Below, piece by piece: positions 1 through 5,038 of a DNA stretch of 7,372 bases (position 1 is its first letter; every line of letters begins with the position of its first letter). The notes under the pieces are model-generated. The model was given only the letters and a program-made list of their open reading frames with translations, was not told where the DNA came from and searched no databases. The position numbers were made by a program, and so were the translations under genes. The DNA is from an uncultured Eubacteriales bacterium. GTDB taxonomy: Bacteria; Bacillota_A; Clostridia; Peptostreptococcales; Anaerovoracaceae. The stretch lies in the NCBI GenBank assembly GCA_902774195.1, contig CACYHM010000138.1:1-7372 (forward strand), read 5' to 3'.

Positions 1-1
1 G

Positions 2-199
2 ATCGAACCGTCGAGCTGCGCGGCCTTCATCGGCCCTGCAAGGCTCAGGGAGTACGAGGCGGGCAAGGCGTATCTGCATCTGCACGGTCTCGACGAGGAA
101 AAGCTCGCGAACTCGGCTCAGATATGCTGGGCTACCGGCGGCAGGCTGGTGCCGGAGGATATCTGGAAGAAATATATGGATACTCACATCGAATACTGA
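2..199 (+). CDS. dsdA: D-serine ammonia-lyase (D-serine dehydratase), C-terminal fragment
   Basis: The open frame enters from the left edge and ends at TGA 197-199, giving 65 C-terminal residues. They begin IEPSSCAAFIGPARL and include a WATGGRLVPED segment. This matches the C-terminus of DsdA, where an EPSA..AG..GP stretch is followed by HGF...L....H.VWATGGGMVPEEE. The family is PLP-dependent and cytosolic and converts D-serine to pyruvate and ammonia. The PLP lysine and the glycine-rich loop lie outside the window, so catalytic integrity cannot be judged. The ornithine cyclodeaminase-like gene begins 21 bases downstream with its own ribosome binding site, so the two are probably co-transcribed. 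The identification comes from remembered family motifs over a short fragment. A related D-amino-acid lyase of the same fold is the main alternative. Confidence 0.8.
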   Translation: MEPSSCAAFIGPARLREYEAGKAYLHLHGLDEEKLANSAQICWATGGRLVPEDIWKKYMDTHIEY

Positions 200-208
200 T
201 TCACCTAC

Positions 209-215
209 GAAAGGA
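209..215 (+). promoter_or_regulatory. Ribosome binding site for the ornithine cyclodeaminase-like gene
   Basis: GAAAGGA lies 5 bases before the ATG at 221. It supports this start, which matters because the protein is shorter at its N-terminus than most relatives. The 21-base gap after dsdA leaves no room for a separate promoter. Confidence 0.7.
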
Positions 216-220
216 CAGCT

Positions 221-1345
221 ATGAAAGAATACAGGTACACCCATCCGGATCTTACGCAGGAAAAGTTCAGGAACGCGCCTGAGTGCGTGTTCGAAAAGGC
301 TCCTTGCGACGGAGTTGCGCCGCAGAACTTCCATGCGATGAGCATCTACCCTGAATACTTCAAGGTCGACGGCGAATGGCTGCTCGCGGAAGAAAGCAGG
401 ATGGACTGCGTTCCTGTTCTCAGGGACGGCCGCATCGTGGTGGTGGAGTTCAGGAATCTCATGAAGAACGATCTGGTCGCTGTCGGAAGGACGGAGGACT
501 GCGAGGACGGCATATATGTCTACCCGCACGGATTCACCGGCGGCGAGGCGGAGCAGAAGGACGTCTTCGCGTTCAGGACTTCAAGGACAAGGGAGACTGC
601 CTTCTCCGTGGATTACGATGAACTCTACGAGATACTGAAGCACGACAGGGACAACGGAAAGATCGTATGGGTCATGGGACCTGCGTTCGCCTTCGACCAC
701 GATGCCAGAAAGGCCTTCGCCGGGATCATCAACAAGGGCTACGTGCACGCTCTGCTGGCGGGCAACGCTCTTGCGACGCACGATCTCGAAGGAGCATATC
801 TGGACACGGCTCTCGGGCAGAATATCTATACTCAGGAAAGCGTGCATAACGGACACTACAATCATCTCGAAACGATCAACCGCGTGAGATACCGCGGCAG
901 CATCAAGGAGTTCCTGAAGAAAGAAGGTCTGTCGGGCGGCATCATGGCTGCCTGCGAGAAGAACAACGTCCCGTATGTGCTTGCGGGATCCATCAGGGAC
1001 GACGGACCGCTACCTGAGGTGTACGGGGATGTCTACCAGGCCCAGGACAGAATGAGGGCCGAGGTCAGGGGCGCGACGACAGTCATCTGCATGGCGACCA
1101 TGCTGCACTCGATCGCGGTCGGGAATATGACGCCTTCTTACCGCGTAATGAAGGACGGCACGGTCAGACCGGTGTTCTTCTACTGTGTGGACATATCCGA
1201 GTTCACGATCAACAAGCTTGCCGACAGGGGCAGTCTGAGTGCGAAAGGCATCGTAACTAACGTGCAGGACTTCATCGTGAACCTCAGCAAAGCGCTCGAT
1301 GCGTGGGACGTTGAGGAGCCGGACAACGAGGAAAAACTGAGATAA
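221..1345 (+). CDS. ArgZ/archaeal-type ornithine cyclodeaminase-like protein (TIGR00300 family) without the N-terminal LOR/SDH domain
   Basis: This 374-residue soluble protein carries the conserved blocks of the TIGR00300 family: DGVAPQNF (30-37), GNALATHDLEGA (181-192), GHYNHL (211-216), LAGSIRDDGPLPEV (254-267), MLHSIAVGN (294-302) and LADRGS (333-338). Characterised relatives are the Methanococcus ornithine cyclodeaminase and the C-terminal half of cyanobacterial ArgZ/AgrE, which convert ornithine to proline and ammonia using a bound nicotinamide cofactor. Most archaeal members have a further LOR/SDH domain before the DGVAP segment. Here only about 30 residues precede it, and the upstream gene ends too close for a longer frame. 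It sits between dsdA and azlCD, which fits amino acid catabolism. Family membership is firm. Ornithine as substrate is inference, since related members may act on another amino acid. Confidence 0.8.
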   Translation: MKEYRYTHPDLTQEKFRNAPECVFEKAPCDGVAPQNFHAMSIYPEYFKVDGEWLLAEESRMDCVPVLRDGRIVVVEFRNLMKNDLVAVGRTEDCEDGIYVYPHGFTGGEAEQKDVFAFRTSRTRETAFSVDYDELYEILKHDRDNGKIVWVMGPAFAFDHDARKAFAGIINKGYVHALLAGNALATHDLEGAYLDTALGQNIYTQESVHNGHYNHLETINRVRYRGSIKEFLKKEGLSGGIMAACEKNNVPYVLAGSIRDDGPLPEVYGDVYQAQDRMRAEVRGATTVICMATMLHSIAVGNMTPSYRVMKDGTVRPVFFYCVDISEFTINKLADRGSLSAKGIVTNVQDFIVNLSKALDAWDVEEPDNEEKLR

Positions 1346-1357
1346 CCCGGACGAAAA

Positions 1358-1364
1358 AGAAGGG
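1358..1364 (+). promoter_or_regulatory. Ribosome binding site for azlC
   Basis: AGAAGGG lies 7 bases before ATG 1372. It is weaker than the other sites in the window and is followed by a second purine run, AAAGGG, directly against the ATG. The whole intergenic gap is 26 bases, which argues for read-through transcription from the upstream genes. Confidence 0.5.
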
Positions 1365-1371
1365 TAAAGGG

Positions 1372-2163
1372 ATGAAAAGCAGGGGGATCAGAGAAAAAGA
1401 GGAATTAAGGATCAGCCATATAACCGTGTTCCTTGAGGGAGTCAGAGACGGGCTCCCGATCGGACTCGGTTATTTTGCTGTCGCTTTTTCACTGGGCATC
1501 GCGGCGAGAGGCTACGGCTTCACGCCGTTCCAGGGATTCCTGGCCAGCCTGCTGACGTACGCATCGGCGGGCCAGTACATAGGCTTTTCGATCTATGCTG
1601 CCAACGCGACCCTGCTGCAGCTCATAATACTGACGGCCATAACCAATCTGAGATACATACTGATGGGCCTTGCGCTCAATCAGAGGATGCCTGAGGGCAC
1701 CGGCCTGGGAAGGCGCATACTTGTGGGCAGCTGCATCACGGATGAGATCTTCGGTGTGACCATAGCCCGCCCGGGCGTGCCGGATCCCTGGTTCACTTTC
1801 GGGGCGCTTCTGACGGCGGTGCCGATGTGGGCTGCGGGGACCGCGGTCGGCATCAGTATGGGCAGCATACTGCCTGACAACGTGGTAAGCGCCCTGAGCG
1901 TGGCGCTCTTCGGGATGTTCCTTGCGGTGATAGTGCCGCAGTCGCGCAAAGACAAAAAAGTGCTCGCCGCCGTAGCAGCGAGCTTTGCATGCTCTTATGC
2001 GTCATCGGCCGTTCCCGCGTTCATGGATCTTTCTGCGGGCACGCGCACCATCATACTGACTGTTTCTATATCCGCGCTCTTCGCCATTATCTTTCCGCGC
2101 GGTGCCGGAGAGGATGATCCTGAGTCCGGCAGAGGGGCCTCAGGGGAAGGAGGTGCAGCGTGA
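1372..2163 (+). CDS. azlC: AzlC family branched-chain amino acid transporter, large subunit
   Basis: A 263-residue integral membrane protein with alternating hydrophobic segments. Family-type motifs are GLPIGLGYFAVAFSLG (27-42), SAGQYI (65-70), TNLRYILMG (91-99) and DEIFG (124-128). AzlC pairs with small AzlD proteins to export branched-chain amino acids or analogues from the cytoplasm, as described for azaleucine resistance in Bacillus and for BrnFE in Corynebacterium. The first 15 or so residues are charged and precede the usual family start. The C-terminal tail after residue 243 is acidic and glycine-rich and probably cytoplasmic. azlD begins inside the stop codon, which is the classic arrangement for a two-subunit transporter. 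The substrate is inferred from the family. The upstream catabolic genes could mean that other amino acids, such as proline, are moved. Confidence 0.88.
   Translation: MKSRGIREKEELRISHITVFLEGVRDGLPIGLGYFAVAFSLGIAARGYGFTPFQGFLASLLTYASAGQYIGFSIYAANATLLQLIILTAITNLRYILMGLALNQRMPEGTGLGRRILVGSCITDEIFGVTIARPGVPDPWFTFGALLTAVPMWAAGTAVGISMGSILPDNVVSALSVALFGMFLAVIVPQSRKDKKVLAAVAASFACSYASSAVPAFMDLSAGTRTIILTVSISALFAIIFPRGAGEDDPESGRGASGEGGAA
2147..2153 (+). promoter_or_regulatory. Strong ribosome binding site for azlD, inside the azlC coding end
   Basis: AAGGAGG lies 6 bases before GTG 2160 and within the last codons of azlC. It decides the unusual GTG start of azlD and makes independent initiation likely in addition to coupling through the overlap. 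Confidence 0.75.
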
Positions 2164-2474
2164 AGCCGGATATCTATCTGTATATATTCGTAATGGCATT
2201 CACGACATGGTGCATGAGGGTCATCCCGTCGCTCGTCATGAAAAAGCCGATACAGAACCGCTTCGTGCAGTCCTTCCTTTACTATGTGCCGTACGTGACG
2301 CTGGCTGTCATGACATTCCCGGCAATAGTCCAGGCGACTGACGAGCCTCTGGCAGGCGCTGCCGCTCTGATCGTGGGCGTGATCGCCGCCTGGCTCGGCG
2401 CGGACCTGATCTATGTCGCAGCCGCATGCTGCGTCACGGTGTTCGTGCTGGAACTCATCATCGGGATGATGTAG
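2160..2474 (+). CDS. azlD: AzlD family branched-chain amino acid transporter, small subunit
   Basis: A 104-residue hydrophobic protein with about four membrane segments, roughly at residues 4-22, 38-58, 64-81 and 83-103. AzlD-type features are RVIP (20-23) in the first loop, YYVPY (41-45) and FPA (53-55). It is the small partner of AzlC in the exporter complex. The start is GTG and overlaps the azlC stop as GTGA, indicating translational coupling and equal production of the subunits. It is the last gene of the left-hand unit: the convergent regulator ends 9 bases downstream and no hairpin with a T-run is visible between them, so transcription may stop inside the opposing gene. Confidence 0.85.
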   Translation: MKPDIYLYIFVMAFTTWCMRVIPSLVMKKPIQNRFVQSFLYYVPYVTLAVMTFPAIVQATDEPLAGAAALIVGVIAAWLGADLIYVAAACCVTVFVLELIIGMM

Positions 2475-2483
2475 GGCCCGGAT

Positions 2484-3143
2484 TCAGAAAAAGTCCACCA
2501 TGCGGCGCAGCTTCGACTGCTCCATGTGATATTCCATCGCCTTGCGTCCCGCTGCGGCGTTTCTCGACTCAAAAGCCTCGTATATGGCCCTGTGCTCCTC
2601 GAGTATGGTCTTCAGATCGCTTTCGGTATAGGACCTGTGAGGCGCCGAGTATTTCAGATACGTCTGATAGACCTCGAGAGATCTCTGCAGCTTGCGGTTG
2701 CCGGTGCCTTCATAGATGAGGCTGTGGAAGCGCGAATTGAAAGAGAGGACTTTGGCGGCATCCTTCTTGAGAGTATAGAATTCCATGAATTCCATGACCT
2801 CTGCGAGGCTGTCGATTTCTTCGCTCCTCATGCGCTTTATCGCCCACTCGACAGCCTGTACCTCGAACAGAGCACGCAGATCGAACAGATCGGAGATGTC
2901 GCGCTTTGAAAGACCGGTGACATACGCTCCTCTGTTGGGGATGTTCTCGATGAGACCGTCCGCCTCAAGCTGTCTCAGGGCCTCCCTTACGGGAGTGCGG
3001 CTCACGTTATACCTTTTGCATACAGCCTGCTCCGTAAGCTTGCTTTTATCGGGGAGAGCTCCGGACAGTATGTCCTTCTGAAGCTCGGTATACAGGCCTG
3101 CGGATAAAGGCTGCGCGGATCTGCTTCCGTTTTTGATATCCAT
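2484..3143 (-). CDS. GntR family transcriptional regulator, FCD (FadR-type) domain
   Basis: A 219-residue regulator. Residues 15-76 form the GntR winged helix-turn-helix, with LTEQAVCKRYNVSRTPVREA followed by a wing ending at RGAYVTG. Residues 83-212 form an all-helical FCD ligand-binding domain. The usual metal-site positions appear as N136, H140, H184 and H206, with Asn in place of the more common Asp at the first. FCD regulators typically sense organic acids or amino acids. The ATG start at 3143 has GAGGTG (complement of 3148-3153) 4 bases upstream. The gene is divergent from the AGCS symporter and convergent with azlD. A perfect palindrome over its own predicted transcription start suggests autoregulation. 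Control of the symporter, and possibly of the hydratase, is inferred from position only. Confidence 0.9.
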   Translation of the reverse strand: MDIKNGSRSAQPLSAGLYTELQKDILSGALPDKSKLTEQAVCKRYNVSRTPVREALRQLEADGLIENIPNRGAYVTGLSKRDISDLFDLRALFEVQAVEWAIKRMRSEEIDSLAEVMEFMEFYTLKKDAAKVLSFNSRFHSLIYEGTGNRKLQRSLEVYQTYLKYSAPHRSYTESDLKTILEEHRAIYEAFESRNAAAGRKAMEYHMEQSKLRRMVDFF

Positions 3144-3175
3144 GATGCACCTCGATCTTCCATACGATTGGCATT

Positions 3176-3187
3176 ATTGTATACAAT
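3176..3187. promoter_or_regulatory. Candidate operator palindrome ATTGTATACAAT
   Basis: The 12-bp sequence ATTGTATACAAT is its own reverse complement. It begins 3 bases after the -10 box of the predicted gntR promoter, so it covers the expected transcription start near 3184. Its GT..AC half-sites resemble operators of GntR/FCD regulators. The placement would let the encoded regulator repress its own gene. It is about 100 bases upstream of the symporter -35 box, so a direct effect there is less clear. Confidence 0.65.
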
Positions 3188-3190
3188 CCA

Positions 3191-3219
3191 AGTTTAGCCG
3201 ATTCAGACAGCCGGGTCAA
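3191..3219 (-). promoter_or_regulatory. Predicted sigma-70-type promoter of the gntR-family gene
   Basis: On the - strand, TTGACC (3219-3214) and TAAACT (3196-3191) are separated by exactly 17 bases. Each box is close to consensus. Predicted initiation near 3184 gives an untranslated leader of about 40 bases before ATG 3143. Confidence 0.65.
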
Positions 3220-3284
3220 TACGGAAAGTCCCGTGTGAGGGCGAAAATATTGGAAGCAGTTTACGATTTAATCATCAGATAATG

Positions 3285-3314
3285 TGGACAAGCGGTATTT
3301 TGGCTTGATAAAAT
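3285..3314 (+). promoter_or_regulatory. Predicted promoter of the AGCS symporter gene
   Basis: TGGACA (3285-3290) and TAAAAT (3309-3314) are 18 bases apart, and a TG dinucleotide at 3306-3307 makes an extended -10 (TGATAAAAT). Initiation near 3321 gives a leader of about 85 bases. The 11-mer ATCAGATAATG overlapping the upstream edge (3274-3284) recurs at the hydratase promoter. Confidence 0.6.
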
Positions 3315-3328
3315 ATACCCATGCATGC

Positions 3329-3357
3329 GGGACTGCTGTATGCACGTCAGCCGTCCC
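3329..3357 (+). promoter_or_regulatory. Hairpin in the symporter mRNA leader
   Basis: GGGAC-T-GCTG (3329-3338) can pair with CAGC-C-GTCCC (3348-3357). This is nine base pairs with one opposed T/C and a 9-base loop. It begins about 8 bases after the predicted transcript start. With no T-run following, it is not a terminator. A role in RNA stability or in binding a regulator is possible but not shown. It does not match the glycine riboswitch, which would be the obvious candidate for this transporter family. Confidence 0.4.
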
Positions 3358-3392
3358 CGGGATATATAACTGTTGAAAGAACAAAAATAAGA

Positions 3393-3399
3393 AAAGGAG
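3393..3399 (+). promoter_or_regulatory. Ribosome binding site for the AGCS symporter
   Basis: AAAGGAG lies 7 bases before ATG 3407 in a purine-rich, unstructured stretch. It fixes the start of the N-terminal part of the broken gene. Confidence 0.75.
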
Positions 3400-3406
3400 A
3401 GAATCA

Positions 3407-4737
3407 ATGAGCAACTTTGTAGGATTTATGAACGACATCCTCTACAGGCCTTACATCGTTCCTCTGTTCCTGATCGCGGTAGGCATCTACTTTACGATCA
3501 GAACAAAGTGCGTACAGGTCCGTATGTTCGGAGAGATGTTCAAAGTCGTAAGCGAGAAGCCTGCTGATGAAAAGGGTATCTCGTCATTCGGAGCGCTGAT
3601 GGTCTCGACGGCTTCCCGTGTAGGAACCGGAAACATCATCGGTGTATGTACCGCTATCATCCTTGGCGGACCCGGAGCCATCTTCTGGATGTGGATCACC
3701 GCTATCTTCGGCGGCGCAAACGCATTCATCGAGTCGACACTGGCTCAGATCTATAAGAAGAAAGCTGATGACGGCACATACTACGGCGGACCTTCGTACT
3801 ATATGCAGAACGCTCTCGGCCAGAGATGGCTCGGCGTGCTGTTCTCGGTACTGATCATCTTCACATATGCCGTAGGATACAACATGCTCGCCGCATTCAA
3901 CCTGCAGTCGACATTTGCGACATTCAGCTTCTACAACGAGAAGTCGACACCGATGGTCATCGGAGTCATCCTCGCCGTATTCTTCGCAGCCACCATCCTC
4001 GGAGGTGCAAAGAAGCTGACGGATGTGACCGGATTCCTCGTACCTGTGATGGGAGTCATCTATGTAGCGATGTCGCTCGTAGTTCTGGTCCTCAACGCAA
4101 GGAACCTCGGAGCTATGTTCGGACTGATCTTCAGCACAGCGTTCGACTTCAAGGCTATCTTCGGAGGATTCACCGGATCTGTCATCATGTGGGGACTCAA
4201 GAGAGGTCCGTATTCATCGATACACTGCTGATCTGCTCTGCAACAGCATTCATGTGCCTGTCCACGATGCAGGTAAAACCGTCCGACTACGTGCTTGAGG
4301 ACGGCGGAGCCAACGCTGCCGGATATGTACAGACATGCCTGCAGACAGCGCTCGGAAGCTTCGGACCGGTCTTCATCGCTATCTCGATGACGCTGTTCGC
4401 TTTCACTACACTGATCGGCAACTACTCATACTGCGAGGGCTGCTTCGCGTTCATCCTCAAGAGAGACATGACCAAGACGGAAGTCACCATCTTCAGGATC
4501 ATCGCCATCGTGCTCGTATTCCTCGGAGCGATCTCGAGCGCGGGCCTTGTATGGGATACAGCCGACATGTTCCAGGGACTCATGGTAGTATGCAACATCC
4601 CTACCATTGCGATCCTCGGCGGCGTTGCCGTAAAGGCGCTCGACGACTACACAAAGCAGAAGAAGGAAGGCAAGGCGCCTCACTTCAAGGCTGCTGATAT
4701 CGGTCTGAGCGAAGACAAGGTGGATTGCTGGAAGTAG
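3407..4737 (+). pseudogene. Sodium:alanine/glycine symporter (AGCS family), frame-broken by an internal deletion
   Basis: The first frame (3407-4231) encodes a typical AGCS N-terminal part: VGTGNIIGV (72-80), the family signature GGPGAIFWMWITAIFGG (87-103) and GGFTGSVIMWGLKRG ending at residue 267. It then reads nonsense (PYSSIHC) to a stop at 4229-4231. From about 4207 the +2 frame resumes family sequence with SVFIDTLLICSATAFM and runs 176 residues to TAG 4735-4737. In intact homologues roughly 33 residues, including the SNEAG segment, lie between LKRG and VFIDT. They are absent here, and the missing length must be 3n+1 bases. Intact members take up alanine or glycine with sodium across the inner membrane. 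Codon use is strongly biased (isoleucine almost only ATC), as in a highly expressed gene. As written the gene cannot make a working transporter. A sequence or assembly error is a real alternative. Confidence 0.88.
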
Positions 4738-4738
4738 A

Positions 4739-4766
4739 CTTCCCTCCCGAACATACGGCGTTGCCG
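4739..4766 (+). repeat. 28-bp direct repeat, copy 1
   Basis: The segment starts CTTCCCTCCCGAAC, ends CGGCGTTGCCG, and is identical to 4815-4842. It starts two bases after the symporter stop codon. Its end forms a CGGC-GTT-GCCG hairpin. With the bases up to 4780 (ATGTCGGGAAGT) it can extend into a larger imperfect stem that starts at ACT 4738-4740. No T-run follows, so it is not an ordinary terminator. Confidence 0.85.
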
Positions 4767-4788
4767 CAATGTCGGGAAGTCTGATCTC

Positions 4789-4807
4789 CGGAGGCTGAGC
4801 TCCTCCG
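4789..4807 (+). repeat. Inverted repeat between the two 28-bp copies
   Basis: CGGAGG (4789-4794) and CCTCCG (4802-4807) form a 6-bp stem with a 7-base loop. It makes the 3' untranslated region a chain of stems together with the flanking repeats. No function can be assigned. Confidence 0.5.
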
Positions 4808-4814
4808 ATAGAGG

Positions 4815-4842
4815 CTTCCCTCCCGAACATACGGCGTTGCCG
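4815..4842 (+). repeat. 28-bp direct repeat, copy 2
   Basis: Identical over 28 bases to 4739-4766, with a 76-base start-to-start distance. It keeps the CGGC-GTT-GCCG hairpin but lacks the outer stem partner, since it is followed by TAAAGTCACAG. Flanking bases differ from copy 1 on both sides, so the duplication unit is bounded at 28 bases. Confidence 0.85.
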
Positions 4843-4860
4843 TAAAGTCACAGAGTATTT

Positions 4861-4886
4861 AGCCTGTCCGCCCGGGCAGGCTTTTT
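4861..4886 (+). terminator. Intrinsic terminator after the symporter gene
   Basis: AGCCTGTCC pairs with GGGCAGGCT around a GCCC loop, giving nine pairs with one T/G. It runs directly into TTTTT (4882-4886). This is a textbook Rho-independent terminator on the + strand and closes the symporter transcript 124 bases after its stop codon. The reverse strand lacks a T-run, so it is one-directional. Confidence 0.85.
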
Positions 4887-4942
4887 ACGTGCGGCTGGCT
4901 TTTGCAAATGACAGCCATCATCGTTTTTTTTACAAAAATGTA

Positions 4943-4972
4943 TTGGTAATAATCTGTTGCAGATTCTATAAT
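4943..4972 (+). promoter_or_regulatory. Predicted promoter of the aconitase-family hydratase gene
   Basis: A perfect TATAAT -10 box lies at 4967-4972, with a weaker TTGGTA -35 box at 4943-4948, 18 bases apart. The upstream T8 run (4924-4931) and following A-run could act as an UP element. Initiation near 4979 gives a leader of about 60 bases. The weak -35 and the inverted repeat in the spacer suggest regulated rather than constitutive use. Confidence 0.65.
4951..4965. promoter_or_regulatory. Candidate operator AATCTG-TTG-CAGATT in the promoter spacer
   Basis: A perfect 6-bp inverted repeat with a 3-base centre lies between the -35 and -10 boxes of the hydratase promoter. The position is typical for a repressor site or a spacer-binding activator. 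The binding protein is unknown. It does not match the ATTGTATACAAT palindrome near gntR. Confidence 0.45.
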
Positions 4973-4980
4973 CAGATAAT

Positions 4981-5003
4981 GGGGAGACGTTCGAAATCTT
5001 CCC
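4981..5003 (+). promoter_or_regulatory. Leader hairpin upstream of the hydratase gene
   Basis: GGGGAGA (4981-4987) can pair with TCTTCCC (4997-5003), seven pairs including one G/T, around a 9-base loop containing TTCGAA. It begins at about the predicted transcript start, so it could protect the 5' end. No U-run follows. Confidence 0.35.
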
Positions 5004-5023
5004 GCTAAGCACAGTGTTGTTTC

Positions 5024-5033
5024 AGGAGGGAGG
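5024..5033 (+). promoter_or_regulatory. Doubled ribosome binding site of the hydratase gene
   Basis: AGGAGGGAGG offers two overlapping Shine-Dalgarno matches, 9 and 5 bases before ATG 5039. It is the strongest such site in the window and supports the chosen start. Confidence 0.75.
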
Positions 5034-5038
5034 AAACA

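Noticed and set aside
3315..3406. Glycine riboswitch before the AGCS symporter
   Set aside because: Leader is too short for a tandem glycine aptamer and its conserved sequences are not present. Only a simple hairpin is seen.
3826..4206. First part of the +2 frame that later encodes the symporter C-terminus
   Set aside because: Upstream of about 4207 this frame reads arginine- and histidine-rich nonsense out of frame with the true N-terminal coding. Only the part from 4207 is real.
4190..4235. Programmed ribosomal frameshift in the symporter gene
   Set aside because: No slippery heptamer is seen, and shifting frame would still leave about 33 conserved residues missing, so a deletion explains it better.
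4739..4842. CRISPR-like pair of 28-bp repeats
   Set aside because: Only two copies, a 48-base interval that is longer than typical spacers and is itself an inverted repeat, and no cas genes nearby.
4893..4931. Second terminator: GGCTG/CAGCC stem before the T8 run
   Set aside because: Stem is only 5 bp with a 14-base loop, and the T-run starts 7 bases after it. The T-run is better read as AT-rich sequence upstream of the hydratase promoter.
4931..4942. TACA-AAAA-TGTA as a second site for the GntR regulator
   Set aside because: Half-sites are in the opposite orientation and spacing from the ATTGTATACAAT palindrome, and short AT-rich inverted repeats are common by chance.
4981..5003. Iron-responsive element for the aconitase-type gene
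   Set aside because: The stem lacks the bulged C and the CAGUGN loop of an IRE. Its loop is CGTTCGAAA.
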